Origin: Erinaceus europaeus
Taxonomy: Eukaryota; Chordata; Mammalia; Eulipotyphla; Erinaceidae
Length of the DNA stretch: 64,000 nt
Assembly: GCF_950295315.1 (NCBI RefSeq)
Contig: NC_080185.1
Location: 42,879,387-42,943,386, forward strand
Direction of reading: 5' to 3'
Part shown: one piece after another, positions 31,926 to 42,659 of the stretch
How the letters are laid out: every line of letters begins with the position of its first letter
Numbering within the stretch: position 1 is the stretch's first letter
Notes under the pieces: model-generated
Seen by the model: the letters and a program-made list of their open reading frames with translations, nothing else
The model's database searches: none
What the model was told of the DNA's origin: nothing
Translations under genes and position numbers: made by a program

Positions 31926-32369
31926 ACCAGAGAAGGAGGGAAGAGAGGAGAGTCAGCCAGGAGAACAACTGTGAAAGCTCTGCATTTGAGTCACTAAGGA
32001 AGGAGACCCTCATGGAGAAAGGCTTCTAAGACAACACACTGGGGATGGGAAAAGACTAGAATTAAGCAGAACATACAAGAATGTAAGAAGCAAGGCCAAG
32101 AAGCAAGGGAAATGAGGGCTGCACAGTACTCACCTGTGGTGTTATGCCCCAAACTCAGGGCTTTGGGTTTGGTCTGGTAAATGCTGTGCTGGATGAACTA
32201 TCAATATTTCCCAGCACATAAAAGTATCTTGGTAACTCAGAGAAGTAGTGTTCTCCTGTGTGTCCATGGCTGTGCTGAATGTTCACAGAATGTATCTTTA
32301 AATTCTCAGGGAAGCCAGGGTCAGGCAGTGGCTGACCCGGTAGAACAGAAACATTACCATTAGCAAGTG
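31926..32369. other. Unassigned DNA, partly SINE-like
   Basis: 32108-32240 faintly resembles a class C/E copy (TCACCTGTGGTGTTATGCCC). No gene recognised. Confidence 0.35.
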
Positions 32370-32665
32370 CAGGGCTAGCATTGCTGGAGAGACTCTGGAA
32401 CACGTGGCTGAGCGGGAACGCAATGCAATCTCCTTTATTGATCAGATACAATGCCTTTTATATATCTCTTTAACAGGAAGTGGCAAGTGGTAAAAGGAAA
32501 TGGCTAGGAGAGGAGGTGGAGCAAAAAAGAGCTCGAACATAGAAAGCTTCTATAGCAGCTGTTGTGAAGGTTCTTACCAATGGGATTAAACCAATACCCT
32601 GCAGTCAGGGCGGATCTCAGGCAAAACAGTGATTATGTAAATAGACCACAACATCAAGCAATGCA
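32370..32665 (-). mobile_element. Partial LTR related to the one at 27.6 kb, antisense
   Basis: On the minus strand: AGAGATATATAAAAGGC (TATA), then GATCAATAAAGGAGATTG (AATAAA), then TCAGCCACGTGTTCCAGAG. Upstream U3 has TGGTTTAATCCCATTGG and CTATTTACATAATCAC, shared in order with the 27.6-kb LTR. The far U3 end is cut by the SINE at 32.67 kb. Confidence 0.6.
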
Positions 32666-32671
32666 GGGGAC

Positions 32672-32825
32672 CAACAAACAAGGACCTGGGCTCATGCCCC
32701 TAGTTCCCACCTACAGGGGAGAAACTTCACATGCTGTGGAGAAGTGTTGCTTATGTCTCTCCTTCTCTCTGTCTCTCCCTTTCTATCGCTTACTCTCACT
32801 CTTGATCAAAGAAAACAAATGACCT
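32672..32825 (+). repeat. SINE class B, 5'-short
   Basis: AACAAGGACCTGGGCTCATG, CACCTACAGGGGAGAAACTT and CTCTCTGTCTCTCCCTTTCT, then AAGAAAACAAATGACC. The tRNA-like head is missing. Confidence 0.6.
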
Positions 32826-32924
32826 TTAGCAATAGTGGAGATGATGATAATGGTGGTGGTGATGACAATAAGGATATCTCAGAGAAGCAAGACTGATACA
32901 GAAAATGAGACTTAAAAGTACAGA

Positions 32925-33260
32925 GGGCTATATTTTGTTGTTGAGCTATATGCATTCTTTATAAATACCTCTCGATAAATATATGAGATGTGAAACTATC
33001 TTCAAATAGTTACTGGATTTTCTGGTTATTTTTGTGTAGTTTACTTTCAATGTATAGAAGCTTTTTGCTTTGACGTAATCCCATTTATTTACTCTTGTTT
33101 TCATTTCATATGTCCTTGGGTTTGAGTATCCAAATACCTCTTTGATATGAAGGCCCTACAATGTTGTATTTATGTTTTCTTCTATACATTTTGTAGTTTC
33201 TGGTCTAGTACCCAGGTCTTTGATCTGTTTCTGGTCTGATTTTGCTGCATGGTGTTAAAT
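32925..33260 (-). mobile_element. Inverted 5' part of an L1 insertion
   Basis: Reverse ORF2-type sequence (TCTTTATAAATACCTCTCGA, GCTTTTTGCTTTGACGTAAT, CTTTTGTTTTCATTTC-like, TCTGGTCTAGTACCCAGGTC). It is directly followed by sense L1 at 33262, the pattern of a twin-primed 5' inversion. Confidence 0.65.
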
Positions 33261-33597
33261 GGTGAGAATGGCCAACAACAACAAAACAGAAAATGACAGG
33301 TGTTGCCAAGGTTGTGGAGGAAAAAAAAGGACCTTGTTACATTGTTTGTAGGAATGCAAACTGGCGCAGCCCTGTTGGAAAACAGCATGAAGAGTCCTTA
33401 AACAGAGAAAAATCAAATCACCCTATGATCCAGCAATATCACTCCTAGCCATATATCCGAAAGACATGAGAGCACTAATGCAAAGGGACATATACATTCC
33501 CATGTTTATAGTTGCATTATTCAAAATAGCCAGAGTGGAAACAGCTTAAATGCCCATCAATGGGTGGCTGGCTAAAGAAGTTATGGAACTGGCTTAC

Positions 33598-35094
33598 TTT
33601 AATGATGGCTTTTTTTTTGGGGGGGGCCACTACCAGGGCATCCCATCATCCAGGGCCCTAATCAGGGAATCCTGGGGGATTCCCACATAGATATGATGGG
33701 CCTAGACCTCTAACAAGTCCCTCTCTCCACTGTCACTGGTCATCTCCACTAGGAACAACACAGTGTACCCTCTTGTGAGCCTCTATAGGACCATGCCCTC
33801 AAAGTGGGTGAACATTGGTAGGGACTGCCCCATTCTCCAAAGGGATGTTGGGTCAACATACTCTGTCACTTGAGGAAGACGGATTCTGCAATGAATGAAG
33901 CCTAGAATGTTCCTAGCTTTGACTACAGAATGTGATCTCAGACCTACAGGGATGTATACATTACACAGGCTCCTGTGTTGAATAGGAGCGTCAGATCAAA
34001 TCAATGGGGTTTACAATTAACAATGTTTATAATTTCTTCATATTTGGGAGATACTCTCTTCCCTGATCCAGCTTTCTAGTCCTATTTCCAACTCTGACAC
34101 CATCTTCCCAGACAATACCTTTAGCCGACCTGCATGTTAGCTGTCAGGCTGAGGTAAAATTTAGTAAAGTTGTGGGCCCATTGGAACATACTTAAATAGG
34201 CTTTACTAGCCTTTTCCAAAATGGAGACCCTAAATATCATCTGCTATATTCTTAACTTTAGATTCCTGATTATTGTTCAGCTTTATATCTTTTTTAAAAA
34301 ATTTATTTATAAAAAGGAAATATTGACTAAACCATAGGATAAGAGGGGTACAACTTCACACAGTTCCCACCACCAGATCTCCGTATCCCATCCCATCCCC
34401 TGATAGCTTTACTATTCTTTATCCCTCTGGGAGTAGGGACCCAAGGTCATTGTGGGATGCAGAAGGTGGAAGGTCTGGCTTCTGTAATTACTTCCCCACC
34501 TGAACATGGGTGTTGACGGGTCGACCTATACTCCTAGCCTGTCTCTCTCTTTCCCTAGTGGGGAAGGGCTTTGGGGAAGCGGAGCTCCAGGACATATTGG
34601 TGGGGTTGTCTGTCCAGGGAAGTCTGGTCGGCATTATGCTAGCATCTGCCACCTGGTGGCTGAAAAGAGACTTAACATACAAAGCCAAACAAATTGTTGA
34701 CCAATCATAGTCTGCTTTATATCTTAATGCTTTTCAGCCACCAAGTTGCAGATGCTACCACGATGCCAACCTGACTTCACTGGACAGACGACCTCACCAA
34801 TGTACCCTGGAACCTCACCTCTCCAAACCCCTGCCCCACTAGGGAAAGACAGAAACAAGTTGGGAGTATGGATCAACCTGTCAATGCCCATGTCCAGCAG
34901 AGAAGCAATTACAGAAGTTATATTTTCTACCTGCCGCACCCCATAATGATCCTAGGTCCATGCTCCCAGAGGGATATAGAACAGGGAAGTTTCCAATGGT
35001 GGGGATGGGATATGGAACTTTGGTGGTGGGAATTGTGTAGAATTGTACCTTTCACATCCTACAGTCTTGCTGATCATTATTGAATCAATAATAA
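33598..35094 (+). mobile_element. R element, 5'-truncated, in L1, with target-site duplication
   Basis: The insert lies between two copies of AAAGAAGTTATGG (33584-33596 and about 35094-35107). It starts mid-family (CTTACTTTAATGATGGC) and ends with the complete 3' end (GGGGATGGGATATGGAACTT, TGAATCAATAATAAAAAA). The duplication, the truncated 5' end and the A-tail are the marks of LINE-type insertion. A second fragment is nested at 34292-34713. Confidence 0.8.
34292..34713 (-). mobile_element. R element 3' fragment nested in another R element
   Basis: Antisense insert of 422 bp bounded by GCTTTATATCTT at 34280-34291 and 34714-34725, an exact 12-bp target duplication. Its A-tail is at the left and it is truncated at the 5' side after GCCAAACAAATTGTTGACCA. 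Confidence 0.85.
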
Positions 35095-35410
35095 AAAAAG
35101 AAGTTATGGGACATGCACTCCATGGAATACTACTCTGATATTATGTCCCTTGGGACAAAATGGATGGAACTGGAGATGATTATGCTTTTTGAAGAAAACT
35201 GCCAGATGGTTTCACTCATGTGGAACCTAGAGAAATAGAACACACTAACTTGCAAAAAAAAAAAAAAAAAGTAAAACTATGACTCTTGAGAACTGTGGTG
35301 GTTATCCTGGGGAGGGGAGGGACACAGAACTTTGGTGGTGGGTACAATGTGGAATTAGACTCTATAATATTACAATATTTTCAATCACGATTAATCACAA
35401 ATAAAAATGG

Positions 35411-35887
35411 TTTTGGGGTGGGGGAAGAGTGCAGGGGTTATTTAGGGACTTAATTTTGGTGTACTCCTGGTATGGAGACATTGTTGCTGGTGACTTACCA
35501 GAAGGTTTAAGGGTGTTAAGGGAGCAGAACTCCGGCACATGGAGGAAAGAGCTTTCCAAGACTTCCTAATGAAACAATGATGTTTGCTAAGGTATGTGTC
35601 TACATGAACAGCAAATGTGACTGGTCAACATGAGCATTTAAGCTGACATGGAAAAAACTCACTAGCAGAAAACTGGAGAGAGTGAGTACAGGGGACTCAG
35701 AGCTAAAGAAGCAGGGTTCCTTGCCTTGACCAGAGAACATCTATCCCTTGTGTTGATCAAGGGGAAATCTGACTGGGAAGTGTCTGCATTACCCAAAGGG
35801 CACCAACACAAGGAACACTGATGTCATCCCCTTGCCGGTCCCTTCCAGGAGTGAAGAAATCCTAAGATATAAGACAGTAAGAGAGGG
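35411..35887. other. Unassigned DNA
   Basis: No gene or repeat recognised. Confidence 0.4.
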
Positions 35888-36165
35888 GCTGGATGGTGAC
35901 GCACCTGATAAAGCACACACATTACCATGACTGGGGCCCAAGTTCAAGGCCCCATTCCACACCTGAAGGAAGTTTCACAAGGAAGTGGAGCAGTGCTGCA
36001 GGTAGCTCTCTTTTTCTCTTCCTCTCTTTCTCCTTCTTTATCCCCCACCCCCTTGTGTCTATCACCCTCTAACAAAAAATGGTCACTAGGATTGGTGGAG
36101 ACATGTAGGCACAAAGTTCCAATGATAACCTTGATGGCAATTTTTTTTCTTAAATAATAAAAAAT
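35888..36165 (+). repeat. SINE class B with 3' module
   Basis: GGGCTGGATGGTGACGCACC, GGGGCCCAAGTTCAAGGCCC and AGCAGTGCTGCAGGTAGCTC, then AAATGGTCACTAGGATTGGT of the module. Confidence 0.75.
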
Positions 36166-36885
36166 AGAGAGGAAAGGAACATATCAGAGCCTGTGAACTT
36201 AGAACATTTCTCTTCTTGCTCTTATTTTATTCTGAAACTGTGTCTTGTACAGTGGCAACTTTGGAACCAGAGAACTAAAAGAAGCCAGAGTGGATCCCAG
36301 AGGAGAGGAAACACTGTTGGCTTGGGCTTTGCTCAAGGCCTAAGGGGCAACCACAAATATGAATGTCACTGTTAGATGAGCCAGTCCAGTTCCCAAGAGG
36401 GAGTGTTAGGCAGCCATTCTGGACAAGACCGCATGGGAGGAAAGATAGTGCCTTGGACTGAATAAAACATAGTCTGTCTCATGAGAACCAGAGTGGCAGA
36501 CTGACTGGGCACAAAGTGAAATGGTTAGATGAGCCAAGCATTCTCTCTGGAACCCAGTTGAGCAGAAGTTCTGAGTTTTCTCAGTTACCTAAGAGATACT
36601 GGTATGAAGAACAAGGTTAGACCCAAGTGGAACTGCCTATCATCTCATTCTTTAAACCATTCTGGTGTCTATGGTACTATTTATTTAGAGATAGAAGAGA
36701 TCTGGCATAAAGTCCTCAGTGGCACAAGATTGCAATCAGTAGTGTAAGATGACGAAGCTGAGTCATTGTCACTTGTCTTCCTAGAGTGCTTTGTTTGTTT
36801 TAACAATTATCTCATCAAAAGTTGCCCACTTTGGCCTTAACAGTCCTATTGTTGAGAAACAATGTCATCAAAATGCAGCATTGTC
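36166..36885. other. Unassigned unique DNA
   Basis: About 720 bp, no gene or repeat recognised. Confidence 0.45.
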
Positions 36886-37150
36886 GGGAGTCGGGCCGTA
36901 GCACAGTGGGTTAAGCACACGTGGCACAAAGCGCAAGGATTGGCATAAGGATCCTGGTTCGAGCCCCTGGCTCCCCACCTGCAGGGGAGTCCCTACACAG
37001 GTGGTGAAGCAGGTCTGTAGGTGTCTCTCTTTCTCTCCCCCTCTCTGTCTCCCCTCCTCTCTCCATTTCTCTCTGTCTTAACAATGGCAACAATAATAAC
37101 TACAAGGGCATCAAAAGGGAATAAATAAATATTTAAAAAAATTTAAAAAT
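36886..37150 (+). repeat. SINE class A
   Basis: GGGAGTCGGGCCGTAGCACA, GCGCAAGGATTGGCATAAGG, CAGGTGGTGAAGCAGGTCTG and CAATAATAACTACAAGGGCA. AAATGCAGCATTGTC on both sides (36870 and 37146) is a clear target-site duplication of about 15 bp. Confidence 0.9.
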
Positions 37151-37374
37151 GCAGCATTGTCATTTGCTTTCTTGAACATTCTACAATGCCGAAGAACACA
37201 GAATGATAGGCAGTGTGTTATGCAAACCCAGGAAGACTAATAGGTTTAAAAATGAACCAGGGGGCATACTAAGTGGCAAAATGATTCAAAAATCAGTATT
37301 CATATAACAATTTCTTCAGTATTTTGTTTTTGCTTTTTGTTGTTTCTTCTTCCTCTCTCTCTCTCTTTCTCTCT

Positions 37375-37478
37375 CCTCATTTCTGGCTCATGGTGGTAGA
37401 GTATTGAACCTGGGAACTCAGAGTCACAGGCATGAAAGTCTTTCTGCATAACCACTATTCTATCTCTCCCACTTGGGG
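37375..37478 (-). repeat. SINE class C, antisense, short
   Basis: CTCATTTCTGGCTCATGGTG, GTATTGAACCTGGGAACTC and GCATGAAAGTCTTTCTGC. Confidence 0.7.
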
Positions 37479-37489
37479 TACATCTTAAA

Positions 37490-37992
37490 AAATAATTTGT
37501 GACCAACATTTCAGATGATGTCAATGACATTAATATCCCAGTTCACTGTCACACTGCCACACACATAAGAGCTCACTGTGTGCAAATTCATTTCCTTGAA
37601 AAGCCCTCTGGCCAAATACATCACAGCCAGCATGAACCAGATCAGACCAGAAAGCAGTTTTTCTTCCTCTACAGCTTCCAATACAATGATTCTGAAATAC
37701 CCATATGTAAAGTTTTATTAGATACACAGTGAGACAGTAGGAAACTTTTTTTTTTAATTAACAAACATCTTTCAAAGAGATTGTCTACATTACATTGCTA
37801 TTACAGTATAGATGAACTGAAATTTTTTGTACAGCTTTGGAGGAAAGAAAGTCCTAATGAGAAATCAAGCGTATAGAGGTAGTTGAACAGCAAATGGTGG
37901 GGGGAAGGGGGCGGAGAAAGTATCTTAATTCCTCTTTCACTCCATTACAACGTGGGCATAAAATAGCTGTTGAACAAATGGAATAACACACA

Positions 37993-38026
<34 letters not shown>

Positions 38027-39143
38027 TTTGCCACTGCCAAAATGGCTTGTTTGATATTCTAACCCTGGCATTTCTAAGAACTGCATAAAATTCTGGAATT
38101 CTGGAACTAGTCAATCCAAGATAAGACTATGATGCCACAATGACCTACTTGTTCTCCTTTAATATTTCTGTTCACTGTTGTTTCTTTGACAACAGATGCA
38201 TGTTAAGCAACTTCTAGAATAATGCATAAGCTACAGTGTTGCTTTCTAAACTTCTGGTAATCACATTTGCTGCAACAGATATTGTTTTTTAAATGGCTAT
38301 GCAGTCAACAAAGTAAAGGCTTTAAGATAACACCAGGTATGGAGATTACAGGTATTTCTCTCTCAAGGCTAATTGAACATATTTGGAAAAACTCCCCTTT
38401 GTAATTGAGTATGTCTTCAATTCACTTCTGTACCTATATGACCCAGATTACTGAATAATGAACAGTAGGAACTATCACCCTAACAGGAATTGAATCCGGA
38501 CATTTTACATGACTTCCTCCCTTTTGCTCATTGTACGCAGAGAACCATGACTGGCAGGCAGCCTGATGATTTTCAGAACTTACTCTGTTCAGAAATCAAA
38601 ACCTTACCCATCAAGACCAAGATGGGCTGAAATCTGGCTTTGTTCATTCAGTGGGCTACCTTCCATTTGCATCTTTATGACACAATCTTGCTATGGTTCT
38701 GCCTTCACACATGGCAGTGAATGCAAAGTCAACATGTTGGGAATTCCAGGAATGAGTCCCTTGACTAAAATGCCCATATTGGCAATTGAAGTTGGCATGG
38801 TGTGATCTGTTGACAGTAAGATCTGGGTGCTCAGAAAGATCAACTGTCACAGGGGACAATGAAAGCCTAAGAAGCTCCACAGGCAGAGCTGGAAGTGCCA
38901 TGTGCACAATGACTCCATCAGTCCCGTGCACTCTCAGCACTCGATTAGAAATAGCCGGCGTCCAGTAAAGGCAAGGTGTTGAAACAGGCAGTTCTCTATC
39001 TTCTCTCCCCAAATCAGGGGCAAGAACCCATGTTGTCTATGAAAACTCGATTTTATTGGTTTGTTTTTCTACATTTTGCTAGTTTTTATCTAGCAGCAGT
39101 AAATATAGTACAAAGCAGAAAGGCATAATGTCTGCTTGGTACC

Positions 39144-39145
<2 letters not shown>
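37490..39145. other. Repeat-poor unique block; possible conserved non-coding DNA or 3'UTR
   Basis: About 1.65 kb with only one (CA)n run (37987-38028) and none of the local SINEs. The minus strand holds AATAAA (CTAATAAAACTTTACA, about 37706-37721) and an open frame of 118 codons (39012-38656) that I cannot assign. The composition differs from the repeat-rich flanks. A terminal exon of an unseen transcript or conserved regulatory DNA are possible. Neither is shown. Confidence 0.35.

Positions 39146-39212
<67 letters not shown>
39146..39212. repeat. (CA)n microsatellite
   Basis: A pure CA run of over 30 units, followed by TATATAAACACACATA. Confidence 0.97.
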
Positions 39213-39216
<4 letters not shown>

Positions 39217-39800
39217 AACACACATATCCACTCAGAATGATAAATAACCTACTAGAAAAGACTAACTCGTAATAAACAAGAACACTAACCAAATAAAGGG
39301 CACTGTCTACCAGTGGGGAAGTCTGGCCCTTCTGATCTGCATTTAGTTTGATGTCTTCCCTCTACAGACTAGTTATTACCATGCTACACAGAAAAAAAAA
39401 AATCTGTTTACAAATGGTGAAAATGGTTCTGAGCACTTGAAGACCTACTGAAGTATATCCCAAAGAAAGCCACAGCTTGCCTTGCATTTTGCCTCCTACC
39501 ATTTGTACAACAAAAGGTTGAAGGAAATAACCCTGGTGTGCAACTGGACTACCAAGAGTAAAGCCAGTTCTACCAAGTCAATACCACTGCATTAGGTGCT
39601 CAGTTAATCAAGGTCAACCATTTTATGATGTGAACTTTGGCAAAACAACAACAACAAATCCCCTTAAACTTCCCTTTTTTACCCAGCTAAAGTAGAAACG
39701 TGTCAGGCAAGTCATTTTGCTTAACCCATGTCTTCCCACCATGAGTTTATGGGGTTCTTTTATGATTTGATTGACATACATGTTTAATAAAATTGTGTGT
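39213..39800. other. Unassigned unique DNA
   Basis: No gene or repeat recognised. It continues the repeat-poor region on the other side of the (CA)n. Confidence 0.45.
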
Positions 39801-39802
39801 AG

Positions 39803-40075
39803 AAACCAGGTGGTGGTGCACCTGGTAACCTGCACACATTACCATCTGTGAGGTCCCAGGTTCAAGCCCCTAGTCCCCAGCTGCAGGTGAGAAGCTTCAC
39901 ATGTGGTAGAATAGTGCTGCAGGTGTCTTTCCTTCTCTTTCTATCTCTAGCTCACCCTCTATCAAAACAAAAAAATTAAAAGGCAATTAGGGGCAGTAGA
40001 GGTCATCATGTAGGGACTGAGCTCCAGCAAGAACACTGGTGGCATATAATAATAACAATAAATAAATAATGACTA
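39803..40075 (+). repeat. SINE class B with 3' module
   Basis: AAACCAGGTGGTGGTGCACC, GGTCCCAGGTTCAAGCCCCT and GCTGCAGGTGAGAAGCTTCA, then GGCAATTAGGGGCAGTAGAG and CTGAGCTCCAGCAAGAACAC. Confidence 0.8.
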
Positions 40076-40149
40076 AGTAAATAAAGAAAATTATGTGTAG
40101 CTCAATGTTAACACATACATATTATTTAATCCACAAAAAAAATCTGTTC

Positions 40150-40330
40150 AAAACCTAGCTTGGCTATTTACTGTCTCAATGTGTGACCTGGGGAAAGTAT
40201 TTACCATTACAGAGCCTCAGTTTTTCATTCATGATATGGGATAGGAACTATTTTCAGAAGGTTGAGATATAAAGGATTTGAGGAGCTTGGATTCATGGCA
40301 TTGCCTGGCTCACAAATACATACTATTATT
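40150..40330 (+). repeat. MIR element
   Basis: TTGGCTATTTACTGTCTCAA, TGTGTGACCTGGGGAAAGTA, GAGCCTCAGTTTTTCATTC and TGGCATTGCCTGGCTCACAA follow the sense order of MIR. Confidence 0.6.
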
Positions 40331-40739
40331 TGGCGCACAATTGTTTCTCAATACAGTGTTGTTGGGGCAGTATAAAGAAATACCATGGGACAGAGCCAAG
40401 ATGGCGACTTTGGAGCCACAGCTGCACTGAGCTCAAAGAGGCAGCAGCTTGCAACCCAGGAACCACTGGATAGGGTAGGATACTGGGTTGTCGGTAGGAG
40501 GGAGAACAAGGGCTGGTCAGAGTGACATGAAAATATAGTCTTAAAACTCACTCTTGGGCTGACAAACGGAGGTCAGGGGGACAAAGGAAAATCCTTTGAT
40601 TATTTCTGAGCTCACCCACACACCACCCCAGTACGAGCCCTCAGGGACAGCACAGCTGCTCCTAGCAGGCTCCCTGCTGAGCTATTTTCTTTACCAAGAT
40701 TCCCGGCTCACCAGTGGTGTCATTCCAAGCCTCTTACGT

Positions 40740-40770
<31 letters not shown>

Positions 40771-41645
40771 AAGTAGCTGGAGCTCTATTTGAGTGACAAA
40801 ATACCTGACCAATGAGAGCCTCATCCCTGCCTGAGAAAGACTACCTGGAGGGTTTTTTTTTTTTTGGTTACTTCTTACAATTGGCTGTCTTTGCTCAGAC
40901 TGTCTGCAGCCAATCGAGCATGTCCAAGATACAGACTGACTATTAGGGGTTTTATACTCTATTTTATTTTATTACTATTATTATTATATATATGTATTCC
41001 TTTTCCATCCACCTACTCAGGCTGACCAAAATTAACCTTTGTCGTTTTGTCCATTGCTAGGTGATTGGGTGTCATATCCATTGTGAGAGGAACTTGTTTC
41101 TCTCTATCTCTTCTCTCCACTCTCCTTTTTCCCTCCTACTTGCTAATTTTTTTAAAAAAAATCTTTCCTTTCACTGCACTTCCATTTTTCCTCTTTCCTT
41201 CTTTCTTTTTTTATTCTTTTATTCCTTCCTCCTTCTTCTGTGGTCTGAATTAACTGATGCTCGCTTTTGAATTATTTGGGGGAAGAAATCTGACTCAGAT
41301 TGGATTCTATGTGCATGTGTCTTCTCTAATTATCTTTTTCCCCTTTCTATCCCTAGAATTTATAGTGGACAATAGATTTGCATAATTGTCTATTCTTGCT
41401 TTCCCTTTTTTCCTGTCTCTTTCATTTTCTTTTGTTTGGTTGCTATTTTTTCTTGAACTGGAGGTGTTGTTTGGCTAATGGTATTGGTTGAAATGCATCA
41501 ATCCTTGCCTCACTTACTACTGTTGTAATTTCTGAGTGTGGTGACTGCACTTGTCATAAAGGTCTTTAGTATAGCATGGCTTGTACTCAAAACAAAACAA
41601 GTGAAGAACAACAGAACAGAAAAATAAAAAACACATCAATAAAAA

Positions 41646-42601
41646 ATGGTTAAATCAAGAGCAAATAAATCTGCTAACACGATGAATCAGGACAGGAGCC
41701 CAGAAAATACTCCAAATCAGTCAGAAGCAACCACAGATAAGGAAAGTATGCAAGCAATAATAAACCTAATAATCACAGCAATGAAAACAATGTTGGAGGA
41801 AAGGGCTATCAGAATTAGGGAAGAAACAAAGAAGAACCTCAAAGAAAATACAAGCCACCACAAGGTAATTAGAGAAATGAAAGCTGAAATAGCTGAACTA
41901 AAAGGCCAACTAGCAGAACAAGCTAATACTATAACTGAACAGAAGAAAGAAGCTGAGGGAAGGAAAAGCAGATTAACAGAAGCAGAAAACAGAATTATCC
42001 AGAGAGAGGATGAGCTAGAGAAGACTAAGAAAGAGGTAAAAGAGCTCAAAAAGAGAATGAGAGACACTGAAAACGACAACAGCCACATATGGGATGATCT
42101 CAAAAGAAGTAACATTCATATAATTGGCCTACCAGAGGAGGAAATAGAGGAAGGGGAAGTGAATATTCTAGAAGAAATAATGGAAGAAAACTTCTCAGAC
42201 CTAAACAACAAAAATAAAATTAAGATTCAAGAGGCTAAAAGAGTCTCAAACAGAATCAACACAGACCTGAAGACACCAAGATGCATCTTAGTTACAATCA
42301 AAAGAAGTAAGGATAAAGAAAGGAACCTAAATACTGTAAAAGAAAAACAAAAAAGTCACATACAGGGAGAAACCCATAAGACTATCAGCAGACTTCTCCA
42401 CTCAAACTCTAAAAGCAAGAAGAGAATGGCAGGCTATCTATCAAACCCTGACTGAAAAGGGTTTAACCAAGGATAATATATCCTGCTAGACTTTCATTCA
42501 AACTAGATGGAGGGATCAAAACCTTCTTAGATAAACAACAGTTAAAGGAGGCAACCATCACCAAGCCTACACTGAAAGAGGTAATAAAAGACCTCTTATA
42601 A
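41646..42601 (+). pseudogene. L1 ORF1 (RNA-binding protein), frameshifted
   Basis: An open frame of 269 codons starts MVKSRANKSANTM. It shows a long coiled coil (about residues 60-155, heptads rich in E/K/L/I) followed by the start of the RRM (SNIHIIGLPEEE at about residue 158). The C-terminal domain normally continues to a stop that is visible at 42599-42601 in another frame. A shift after about residue 230 gives a premature stop at 42455. The product would lack the nucleic-acid-binding C-terminus. ORF1p is the trimeric RNA chaperone of L1. Confidence 0.8.
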
Positions 42602-42659
42602 ACAAGAACATCACTATAATACTTGCCATATATCAGAGCAAATAAAGAATTGTTGAATA

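Larger units (their letters stand above)
33262..35410 (+). mobile_element. L1 3' part (sense), interrupted by an R element
   Basis: 33262-33597: zinc-knuckle region and downstream ORF2 (GGTTGTGGAGGAAAAAAAAG, CCTATGATCCAGCAATATCA, ATGCCCATCAATGGGTGGCT). It resumes 35096-35410 with CACTCCATGGAATACTACTC, GGTTTCACTCATGTGGAAC and the 3' end TTTGGTGGTGGGTACAATGT, TTAATCACAAATAAAAATGG. Stops and frameshifts make it dead. Confidence 0.75.

Noticed and set aside
28065..32369. Internal region of a provirus between the two related LTRs
   Set aside because: No gag, pol or env similarity seen. The interval is filled with independent SINEs, an L1 fragment and simple repeats.
38656..39012. 118-codon minus-strand frame in the unique block
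   Set aside because: Not called as a gene: no family recognised, no splice signals or start context. It is only noted in the block's description.
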